Source of the DNA: Platynereis dumerilii
Lineage: Eukaryota > Annelida > Polychaeta > Phyllodocida > Nereididae
Reading direction: 5' to 3'
NCBI GenBank assembly: GCA_026936325.1
Contig: JAPTHN010000003.1
Span: 65,112,692-65,176,691, forward strand
DNA: 64,000 nucleotides
A program made the translations under genes and the position numbers. This document shows, piece after piece, positions 1 through 11,000 of the stretch. The notes below the pieces were generated by a model. It had not been told where the DNA came from. It did no database searches and saw nothing but the letters and a program-made list of their open reading frames with translations. Numbering within the stretch: the first letter of the stretch is position 1; each line of letters begins with the position of its first letter.

Positions 1-1735
1 AACGGATATTTATGTTACCTGTAAATGGTTCGGACCTATTCCTTTTAATTGAATGTATTTGCTATGAGACATTTGGATAGTTTCAGAAAATTATGCACGT
101 ATATATTTATAAATTTTGCAGTAATATTGATGCTGAAGTTTTCATGATAAGAATATTTAAAATTCAGTACTGTATCTCGGCATGTCAGCTGTTCAGTATC
201 TAACAGGGAAATTAATGAGTTACTTTGAATTTGTGATATATATTTATATTTGTAAATTTGTTTGTAAAACTGAGGCATCAATTGTTAACAATCAATAACT
301 TATTTATAGCATCAATCTATTATTCATTTGCTGATTATCAAATTATATTAATGTTGTAACTTTACATAAGAATGGATATCAATTTGAATTGTTACAGTTA
401 GCCTTTTTGAGGCTTTTTCACTATCAAATCAGTTATACTGTCAGATCTCAATCATATATTCTTAGGTTATTAATTGTATGCGATTTTATGTCTTGTTATT
501 AGAAATTCCAATGTTATTTTGCGAACAAAGTGAATTTGTTTCACGATCAGATGAAAAATTTGTTCTGAGGAAATTGTGTGGCATGTTATATTACATTCCT
601 ATTTTGTCATGGGAACAAAGTGAATGTAAAAGCTTTCACAACTGAAACACTTGAAAATTGAGATTGCAATTGCTAGAGCTACCAATACTGCCTTTTATCC
701 TATCTAAAAATTGTTGAATTTATCTACTTGCATGCCAGTTTACACCTGATGTTGTCATTGTGAATTTTACACTCATATTTGTAATGTTTCAGTACCAGCA
801 CTTGCAAATTTTTCGTGATATAACTTTACAAAACAAATTGTCAATCTGAATGTTAAAATACAATATGATCAGTGTTAGACCTATATCTGTGTTTTGGCTT
901 CCGGTTGTGTGATAATCGTTGTGTTCATTCATAAAACTTCTGTTATGTTTTAAAAAAATTACTTGTCTCTTGTGATTTCGCGCAATATTCAAATTTGCAT
1001 TAACAAAAGCTGGTATTCCTTGAAGACCCATGATGTGAAGGGATCAGTATTAAGTGTCATTGTAGTGATCGATTTAAGATACACACTGTTACTCTTGTCC
1101 CTCTGATCAGCAAAACCCCTTCAGTTGACATTGAGAGGTTGCTTGTGGCGGTGTGGGAGCTTGTGAGGTTAAATGTTTGTACTAAGGTTATCATTTATAG
1201 TGGAAGGGAGAGAATTTTGCTTGGAAGTTGCTTATAAGGAAGTCGCTTGTCACAGGAACTGCAGTAGCACTTGCAGTTATGAAACTTTTGATAAGTTTTA
1301 TATGAAGTGGAGCAGTGGCTAGCTCTCACATCGGGAACATCAACGAGAATTATGTTGCATCTAAATTAATTATTGTGTGCTGTCTACTCACTATACTGAT
1401 CCGATACTATCAAGCGGTTGAAGATCGACTAACAAATTCACAGAAATCTATGATTATGAGAGCTTGTACAACATGGGAACATAGTGAGCAGCAATCACTG
1501 GCTGTACAGATAGCATGCATTGTACAGAAGCTGTAGATACTAGATAGATAGATATGGAAAGTGCAGATCTCTGACCCCAGTTCTGGGTGCCCATCTGGGT
1601 TGATTAATGAGGTGGGAGAGTCAGAGGCTCAGAGCATGAGTCTTCAACTTGTTATTAGACACTCCATGTGAGGGATCTTCAACTTGCCCAGCACGAACGT
1701 TACACGATCAGACGTTAATATTAAACCAGACATAC
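1..1735. other. AT-rich stretch without recognised exon
   Basis: No segment here resembles the rest of TBC1D31 on the minus strand, and no other gene is recognisable. Because the last exon found (1736-1869) ends at a good donor, this stretch is most simply the next TBC1D31 intron, with the C-terminal coiled-coil exons beyond the left edge. Confidence 0.5.
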
Positions 1736-4700
1736 CTGGGCAGTGACTTTGTGCCTGATGAGATGATGGAGCAGGTGTCTGTCATGGTGGGCCAGTACAT
1801 TCTCCACCATCCCCAGCATGTTAATAGCAGGGTTGGGGAAATACTCAAACCAGTGTTGGCTCCAGTTGCCTGCAAAAGAAATATAACTAAGTTTTACAAT
1901 AATGGATTTTCTAGTACAGAATCAGGCCTGGAGACTAGCTCTGTGGTAAGGCGTTAGATAGCTAACCTCTGGGACCCAGGTTCGATTTCTGGTTCGGGCA
2001 ACTTGTTTTATTATATATGAGCCTATGTTAGATGGTTGTTTCATCCTGTGCCTCGGCCCACGAGTGCACATTGCGGCACTACTGTGGGCCCTGTCTGTTG
2101 TATTAAGTCTAATCTGTGTAAAATTAAGCACAAAAAGCCCTATGGATCCCCCTTTATAGCACTATGTACAGTTCACTTACATCAGGGATTACTTGCTAAA
2201 GGAGACAGTCCCGAAGGCCTTCAGTCCAACTCCAGAATGAGCACTATATGACACTTCTAAGTTGTAATTCAAAAATTTGACTTACACAATATAGTGGCCA
2301 CAACTTCGAAGCATACAAGTTGGTTGTTCTGGAAGAGTTTCACAAAGGGAAAGACCAGCATTGGCAGATAATCCGTTTCACCAAATATGGGAGACCAGTG
2401 AGCTAGGGCAGATAACGTCCTGGAAGAAGACAAATTTGCATTTACATTTGAAAATAAGTTCAAGATACATGTCTTGAATGTGGGTTATGGATCTCCGGAT
2501 TCATTTCGGTTGATGAATTTTACGTACACTTCAGGAGATTTGAAGTTTTGGCAGAATTTTCAGTGAAGTCACATCGTCTTCAATGCCAAAAATTCTGCTC
2601 AAAACTTCATATCTCCAGAAGCTAAAATTGATCAACCATAACTTCAATATAACACATTCAATTAATACCAACAGAAGCAAAACTTCAGTGACCAACATAT
2701 TGTCTGATAATAGTCTAACTGACCTTTGCAAAACTCTCAGTAGTTTGCGACTCTTAATAGGGAATTTTTCATGGAGTTTCTCATAGGATGGATGTGTGCC
2801 CTTGTCCACCAACGCAGCATAAGAAACATGATTCTCCGGCAGTCGGAGTATTGACCTCCATATGAACATCCTGAAACAAATTTGAAGACATTCTTTGGTC
2901 AATCAATGCCTAAAAATCCCGACATAGCCATATTAGTTGACATTTTGTCAAATGAAAAATATTTTCAAGTACAGACAGACAAAAATAGAAAAATAGATTC
3001 ACACAAGTACCTGTATTTGGCAGGGTATTCTCCATACCCTTTAAGAATAGCCAGTAATTTTGTCATGCTGAGACCGTCAGGCAGCTCAGTCTGCAATGAA
3101 TCATATTATAAAAGAAAAATTTAACAGGAAAACATAAGGAGATATCATTACAGCAAATATTTTGAAACACTGATCACTGTCAAATATTTTTTTGGAATAC
3201 TGAAAAGTACATTACCTCTGTTGGCTGTTCTTCTATCACTTTAGGTTCAGCCTTTTTAACCTTTTTCTTGGCAGCTGCATCCTTTTGACCTTTTACGACT
3301 GACACTAAAGGTGGCGGAGGCTGAAAAAAAAACAACTTATCACTCAATTATCATCAACAGCAACACCATTAACGTTACTAAACTCCAGGGATGGGCATAA
3401 GCACTTGTCAAGTACTTGTACTCATACTCAATAACATAATCATGTGTTTGTGCCCATCTGTGCTATGATATTTTCAGAAGGTTTCTCAGATGCCACCACT
3501 GGAGAAGAGGGATCAATGGATGGATGAAGGAGCTTTATGTCCTGTATTTATGCACTTGGCAGGTTCAGTAGGACAGGAGGAGGAGGACACAGCAATGAGG
3601 CGAAGGATGATTGAAACAGCTACCCAACATAGGCCCTTGTGACCAGGCCAGAACTGGATTCGAACCTAGGACCCAGCGATTGGCCGCCGAGCACGCTACC
3701 ACTAGACTAACCCTCTGCCCTCTGGAAAACTTATTGGCCCATACAATGAAAAAGGTAAGAAATACAAAATATTTACCTTGTTGAGTTCGGCAGTGATAGC
3801 ATTCACACTATGTAACTTCACGTTGCCACCATCAGTAATCGTCACCAGGTGGCGTCCATTAGGACTTATAACAAAATTGTTGACTCTGTCGTCCAAACTT
3901 CCAACGTCGAATAGCAATTTGCAAGTGTTGGTGTTGATGAACCTCACTATGCCATCTTGGGCTAATACTCCTAAGATCTGCAAAAGTAAAAGAAAACAAT
4001 TAAGATTGCAAGAACCATTGACCATTGACAGCACTTCACCTCTTAAATAGCAGAAAATAAGATGAGGTGCACTTATGGCACAGGGTGAAACTTGCAGTCT
4101 AGAATGGAGTGCCCGGAATAAAACCTATATAGGCTACTATAGATAAGAAGCCACGCATTATACCATGGAGCCAAGCCTTGGGCCCGCTTAGCCCAGGCAA
4201 GTTTTATTGTTACTTTCCTTCACTGTCACAGCGACAATAACAAAATAAGAAAGAACTTGAACTAATTTTACCTGATTGCTTCCAGCGTCAAAACTTTCCG
4301 GAAGAAACTCGAGCTGTTTGACTTGAGTGACTTTAGTTGGCAGTTCAATCACCCGTAATATTGATTTAGTTTCTAAGTTCCATAAATGGAGAAAATTTGA
4401 TTTCCCCCCTGCAACCAATGTTCTGCCATCTCTGAAAATAAGAGAGAATTGAAAATGAAGTCACCAGTCTACAATGTAATAGATGCAGCTTGAAGCTCAG
4501 TTCAACGAATATAAAGTTTCTTTGACTTCGAAGTCAGATGGCTAAGAAATATTTTTTACAATTCTCAAAAATTCTTACCTTGTAGCAACAAAAGCTTTGA
4601 AATGAGGTTTCTTATCGTCAGGGATTCGGAGCTGATATTTGCAAGCTAGTGTATCCGACTCCCAAGCAAATATGGAATCATCTTTGAAACAAGTAACAAT

Positions 4701-6965
4701 AGTGTTACTCATAGGTAAGAAGAACACCTGGAAAAACAGGACAACCGGATAGAAATTATTGAATTATCCCAAATTCTGATGGAGACTTCTTCTATAGCAG
4801 CTAATCAATGGAAGTTCAAGGAAGGAAGGAGTTAGGGAACAGATCTAAAACTCATTATAAGTATAACCATTGCTTAGATGAACGAAAAAAGACTGAAATA
4901 TTTCAGCTGTGCTTGATATATGAAACCATTTTTGGTTCAGAGTCTTAAACTTGTTTTGTTGGCTCATCGAGTCCATAAACGGCTTTTCTGGAGTGAAAAT
5001 CGAGTGAAAGTCGACCAATCTTTAATTGACTGGAAGTATTTCATGAAAAGGCCCAGTTTGTGGGATCTAGAAGATTTTTTTGTTAATGCTTGGTAACATA
5101 CATATTAAACATAATTCGAGTATGCTGAGTTCAAAAATCTATGTTACCAAGCTGAATTTTATGTGAAAACATCCGAAATTGTTGCAATAGCAACGGAAGT
5201 GAAAATCCATATAAAACTAGAGAAATGAGCAACATGATACACTTGCCAAGTTGTAAAGTGAATTAGAAAGCTAAAATAGTATATTCATGTACCAACCTTA
5301 ACAATGCCCACATTTTCCTTGATATTCAATTTTCTTTTTCTCTGGAATGTGTCCAGGTCCCAGAGTTGGGCAGTGTCCATAGAGGAGGTGAGAACATACC
5401 TCCCTGAGGCATGTGGGGAAAATGTGTGGATCGGAGTATCGTGGCCTTTCATGCTTGCTACATGTTCTTTTGTGTCTGCAGGCAAACATTTCAGAAAGGT
5501 TTTTCAGGCCTGGTACTTTCAATATTTTTTCAAAAACTTGTCACATATCATTTTTTTCTGATTACCTAAAACTTAATTTTAAATTTAAACACTATAAATA
5601 AACATGCTCAAACAAAAACAGACACGTCAACCAAGCATATTCAATTCATGCAGCTGCTTGTAACACTCTCGTGACCCATGATAGTCTTTGTGAGTTGTGA
5701 TCATCTGCAACACTCTTGCAACTTGTTGTTTACAAGATTCTTGCGACTTGTGACTGTTTGCAACACTCTTGTGACGTTTGATTGTTTGCAACTATATTGC
5801 AACTTGTGATTGATTGTAACACTCTTGTGATTTGTAACTGTTTGTAACACTCTTGTGACTTGTGGTTGTTTGCAACACTCTTGTGATTTATGATTGTTTG
5901 TCACATTCTTGTGACTTGTGATTGTTTGCAATTCACTTAACTCTTGTGACAAGAGATTGTTTGCAACACTCTTGTGATGGTTTGCAACATTGCAGCACTC
6001 TTGTGACTAGTGATGGTTAGCAACAATCTTGCAACTTGTGATTCTCTAGTTAATCAACAAACAGCAAGTCTCAGCCATTTAGTAACATTGATTAAATTTA
6101 AGTTGGGTGGAGGTCTCATTACCTGTATCAAAGCATTTTATGGAGTAATCAGCCATAGCCACCAGGTACTCGTTCTTTCTTCTGAGGGAGAATGCAATTG
6201 CAGTGCATGGTTGTGAAGATCGTTGTACGAGTGTGAACCTGGAAATGTATGATTTGTCAGCTCATTATTATATCTGCCTTTGACAGCATTAAGACATATC
6301 AGATACATAATGGAAGCGAGTACTGCAAACATATGTATACCAAAGAAATAATTAGTTTTAGAATAAAAATTACCTGTTATGAGGGATGTCGAACAGATAA
6401 ATGTTGCCTTGATAGTCTCCTACCACAAAACAGTCACCTTGACTGTCGAATGCCGCACGTAAAAATCTGACATTTCGGGATGGGTAGGACAGTGCACCAG
6501 AGACTTTGTGCGTCACCTCCAATATCAGCCTAGAAAGACAGAATAGAATTTATTCTCAATTTCACAAATATAATCAATTGTTCAGTGGTGTTCCTATCGG
6601 GGCATGTGTCCCAATAATGGTTAAGAGTATTCCGATATCCCCCCCTAAAAAATTGTGTGCACCCCCTCGAAACCCCATAGTCTCACCACTGGAACAAGTT
6701 ATTCTTAGCTATTACAAATCATCAGTCGACTCTAACATTCAGGAGTCATTAAATAATATTTCGACAAATGCATTTATTTCTATAGAACAACATGTATTTT
6801 TTCCAAACTCAGCAAGTATGAACATGTTTTTCAGCCAATACACAAAGTCAATACCCAAAACAAAAATATAAAGTTGATAAAATGTTACCCTTCATCCCCT
6901 GTTGGTGAGGGCTTTCTGTGCCAGACTTTTCCTGTCTCCTTCTTGTAGACATCAAGGATATGCAT
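1736..6965 (-). CDS. TBC1D31: TBC1 domain family member 31 (WDR67), N-terminal part, 12 exons
   Basis: Exons in transcript order: 6889-6965, 6374-6529, 6123-6238, 5297-5475, 4579-4727, 4272-4431, 3777-3977, 3216-3320, 3011-3090, 2724-2870, 2286-2419, 1736-1869. All have AG/GT borders and join in frame to 546 codons. The start at 6965 gives MHILDVYKKETGKVWHRKPS, matching the human N-terminus (GKIWHRKPSP). Residues about 30-350 are WD40 blades (TAQLWDLDTFQRKRKLNI is almost identical to human). A lysine-rich linker follows, then the TBC domain begins with LKGYGEYPAKYRMFIWRS and runs to NWSQHWFEYFPNP. The family acts at centrosomes and centriolar satellites. Canonical TBC GAPs have an IxxDxxR arginine finger; here the site reads LVDKGTH, as in human, so GAP activity is unlikely. 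The C-terminal half, coiled coil in human, lies outside the window. The gene is divergent to DERL1. Confidence 0.95.
1925..2140 (+). repeat. tRNA-derived SINE-like repeat
   Basis: The segment has an A-box-like TAGCTCTGTGG and a B-box-like GGTTCGATTTC about 45 nt apart, as in the head of tRNA-derived SINEs, followed by a non-tRNA body. It lies in the TBC1D31 intron between exons 1736-1869 and 2286-2419. The extent of the body is estimated. Confidence 0.5.
3470..3722 (-). repeat. tRNA-derived SINE, minus strand
   Basis: On the minus strand, 3722-3640 reads like a tRNA head: A box TAGTCTAGTGG, then GTAGCGTGCTCGGC, then B box GGTTCGAATCC. Both boxes fit the Pol III consensus. The body runs toward lower coordinates inside a TBC1D31 intron, and its far end is estimated. 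Confidence 0.65.
5660..6040. repeat. Minisatellite, about 27-28-bp unit
   Basis: Imperfect tandem copies built from CTTGTGA, TTGTGATTGTTTG and CAACACT fill this stretch of the TBC1D31 intron between exons 5297-5475 and 6123-6238. The open frame seen on the minus strand is a by-product of the repeat, not a gene. Confidence 0.8.
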
Positions 6966-8031
6966 GTTGATTTCTTTGATCTTCAATACTCCACAAAATA
7001 AGGAGTGCTTCACTTGTTTGAAGTTGAGTCAACCCACAATAGGAGATTGGCAAGAGCCTAGCCACTCATTCACTGCCTGACAGCAATTGCTTCACTTTTT
7101 GAGGAAGCACAGCCATAAATCTGCTTTCTAGTGAAACTATACAGCTTGTGGCAGCATGTCACACAGTTTCTAGAGCAATTAAGGCGTTATTTAGTGAGAA
7201 AAATCATCTACAAACGATTTTGCGATGTTTTGAAAAGTTCGCCTCACTAAACAGGAAGTTGACGAAATCACTCTTGATTCGTTGGCACAAGGACTTCCGC
7301 AAACTTGAAAACATATGAAGGGAAGCCACGTCAGGTCTAAATAACTGCATTTATTTCATCATACAGCAGTCAGACAGGTTGCATTAAGAGCAATTAACTC
7401 TTCTGAGGAGAGAGGATTGAAGTTCAGGTCAGTATATTGTGTGTAAAGTCTGAGGGATTTGTTTAAACTGATTGTTTTTGCAGCTAACTGTGATGTGGCT
7501 TCATGCATCATGACATGCCAAATTTGAGTCCCACTCATCAAGCTTCATCTGATGATCACAAACCGGCTTTTTCATCTACAGTTGCTAATTACTCAAATAG
7601 GTTACTGGGAAAGGTTCAAAATTGATCTCAAAACAGCTAACACCCATATAAAAACATGACTGTTGATGACATGTCATAATTTTAAAGGCTACCTTAATTA
7701 ATTCCTCATTATTAAATAATATCAACAAATTCACTTAAGAACTTTACTTAAGCCTTAGCTATTAGGTCTAACATAATTGTTATGCAAATTACACTATAGT
7801 CCATTTATGACCATGATAACTTGGATTTTATTAATAAATGAAGTGTGATGTGTATTCTTGAATAAAGGCATCTTGAAAATAGCCTTCAAGGAGAAAAATA
7901 CAAATACATTTAATAAATGATACTTAAGAAGGACCGAAACCTGGCCGATGTTCAACCCAAGGTATTCAGGTAATCTGGAGCAAAGGTTTAATTTAAAATT
8001 TGATATTTTGTTTTGCTTTACAGATTTCAAA
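6966..8031. promoter_or_regulatory. Divergent promoter region, TBC1D31 / DERL1
   Basis: The two start codons face away from each other across 1.07 kb, and no other exon is recognised between them. ETS-like motifs lie at 7251-7259 (ACAGGAAGT) and 7293-7300 (ACTTCCGC, reverse of GCGGAAGT), with a CCACGTCA core at 7326-7333. A polypyrimidine tract ending in TTTACAG at 8023, just before the DERL1 ATG, suggests that DERL1 has a separate 5' untranslated exon. CAG|GTCAGT at 7425-7433 is one possible donor for it. The start sites themselves cannot be read from the sequence. Confidence 0.6.
7326..7333 (-). promoter_or_regulatory. UPRE-like core (ATF6/XBP1 motif)
   Basis: The minus strand reads TGACGTGG, the core bound by ATF6 and XBP1 in unfolded-protein-response promoters. 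It lies about 700 bp upstream of the DERL1 start codon, beside two ETS-like motifs. An 8-bp match can occur by chance, but the position fits an ERAD gene. Confidence 0.35.
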
Positions 8032-11000
8032 ATGTCGTCGAACGATATAGGAGACTGGTATCGGGGGATACCCCAAATGACCAGGTACTGGTTCACAGGG
8101 TCAGTGGTCCTCCCTCTGATGGGAAAAATAGGACTCTTCAACCCCATGACCATGATTCTCCACTGGGAGATGTTTGCGTACAAATTCCAGGTAATATAAT
8201 TCTCTCTCTGTATCTTAAATTCCTATCTCCAGCTCGTCATCTTTTAAAATATATGGACATGCATGAAGCTCTCAATGTTAATATTTGATAAAATGAGGAT
8301 AGTGGTAAGCTCCTTTTGAGCTCTTTTGCAATGTGAATTTGTGTATTGGCATATACTATTCATTTTATTGCAAAATATTAGTATAGTACTTAACAAAGTG
8401 ATTTAGTTTCTAATTTAAGAAACTTTTCTTTAACTTTCAGATATGGAGACCAGTTACTGCCCTGTTCTACTACCCTATTATGCCACAGACGGGATTCCAC
8501 TATCTTCTAAATTTATATTTTCTCTATTCCTATTCAAATAGACTCGAAACAGGTATGTAAAAATGTAACTTTTTCTTGGAAATGTAGAGAGAACAGTATA
8601 ACTTGAATATTTGAATGGATTTAAACCTAACAAAGTCTTTTAAGAATCTATATAATTTTGATTCATTTTCAGGTGTATTTGATGGCAGACCGGCTGACTA
8701 CCTATTCATGTTGATATTCAACTGGCTTTGTTTGGTCGTATCCTTACAGAATTTGTTTTGTGGTTGTAAATATCTTACTGAATGTAGTCTGATAAAAAAA
8801 ATAGAGTAGTGTGCTAATGACTCTGAACTACTTTTTTTTAGAAAATACATAATTATGTAAAGAAATATATCCTAATTGAATTGCTCCGAATAGCTCATAC
8901 TGGTGCTGATGGGGTGTAGCAAACACCAACTTACTCACTCAATATGTGGTGTACAGTATGACTGTATGTTGAATTGTTAATTTATATGAGCAACATAAAT
9001 TTGAACTCATTTCTTGAGCATTTATCCTTAACATTACTAAGATTATTGGCTTCATTGGAGAACTTGGGGTAAGTCTTCTTTTTTTCAAAAGTTCACTTTT
9101 TTGGACATATTATATCACATATATATATTTTATAAATGTTTGACTCATAGACATGCTGAATTATTTATTATAATGTATTTTTTCCTACAGCTCCTTATGG
9201 ATCCAATGATCCTAAGTGTCCTGTACGTCTGGTGTCAGCTGAACAAGGACCAGATTGTCCAGTTTTGGTTTGGAACTCAGTTCAAGGCAATGTACCTTCC
9301 ATGGGTGCTCGTTGGCTTCAATATGATCATCAGAGGAGGGTAAGAATTGTCAATTGTCCAAATAAATTATTAAAAATGTTTTGTCAGTGTGAGAGTAGTT
9401 TGCTCAAATTGATCGTAGTCATTTCTCGTTTCTTTGAAAATACATATTCACTTTAAAAACAAGATTCAGGAGCACCTGGACGCCTATGGCTTAAATCTCA
9501 GCTGAATGGTTTAAATTCAACTTCAAAAGTTTAACAATAAACATATAGAAATAAATTCTATGATTTTCGTATTAGTATATTTGACAATATCTAATGTTTC
9601 AGAGGAATGATGGAATTGCTGGGTATCTTGGTCGGCCATCTCTATTTCTTTTTGATGTTCAAATATCCACAAGATTTTGGAGGAGCTCAGTTCTTAAGCA
9701 CACCATCTATACTGTAAGTCTTCTATTTTTTCCACTTAAAAATGTTGGTTTCTGCCAAGTTTTCAGCCATTGAATAGTATTATAGGTGTATCATAAACTT
9801 GGGCTTCAGAGAATAGATCATAACGCAATAAACATATGCAGTCAGGGAAATTACCAGCATTTGAGGACAATTGCAATTCCAGCCAAGTCCTGGCCCGGGC
9901 AGGATGATTGAGTGTGTGGGGTTGATCAGTTGGGTCTCAGAAGAAAGTCTGATCTCTTTGCAGCCATCCTCACTACACAGCAGCATGTCAGTTGCAGGAC
10001 TTAATTCTATCCAATTTCACGAAATACTGCAAAGTCATCAGCAGCTGATGACAATTTCCTAATTTCTCTGGAGCCTTCGGGTTCTTTTCCTCATTATGTA
10101 ATGGATAAGTCTGCCAAAATTCATAGAGTTAGTTGACACTGTGATACAACTTTATACCAAGTTTGGAAGTGTTAGTTGCAGTAGTTCTTTTTAAATAACC
10201 AGTCAAAGATGATTTTGAGCACTGCTAAAGTCATGGCTAGGCCATGACACTGTGAGAGTGTCATGGGAGGGTGATGACAGTGCAACTTTATACCAAGTTT
10301 GGAAGTGATAGTTGCAGTAGTTCTTTTTAAATAACCAGTCAAAGATGATTTTGAGCACTGCTAAAGTCATGGCTAGGCCATGACACTGTGAGAGTGTCAT
10401 TGGAGGGTGATGACAGTGCTAGGGTGATTGTCATGTGGGGCTGAGGACATTGATTGTCATCAGCTGGTGATAATTTCCCTGACTGATATGTGTCAGCTCA
10501 CTCTGTTGGAATTTTCAGTAAATTGCCAACTGTGTGCCGCTTTACAAATTTAGGAGTAACTTTTAAAAAAGAGTGTATTCTTTTCTTCAAATTTGACTTC
10601 CTGACAAAATATTACATTGACGGACTGAAATTAAAATAAATGTTGTGCTAGCTAGAAAATGGTGAGTTTGGCAGTAATTCCTGACGTAATTCCTGACCAA
10701 GATCATAAAGCCTGTCTTTATCAACTGGGTCACCCGAAATACATCCTCCTCCTTTCTTGCTGAGTGCATAAATACAGGGTGTACCAATCGTTCTCCCCCC
10801 ATCCACACAAACAATGATGGTTCTTCTTTTTGGCTGGAGAATTCTGGAGAATTCTCTAGCCTTTTTAATAATGGGTTTTGGGGGTGTGGTCGATATTTGG
10901 AGGTGTGGCGCATAATGACAGGTATGCATTTTTGGCCATCATGCGTTGAGTTTGTGTTTGTGGTAATTGCTGGTTAGAAGCAATCTTAGTTGGCTAATTT

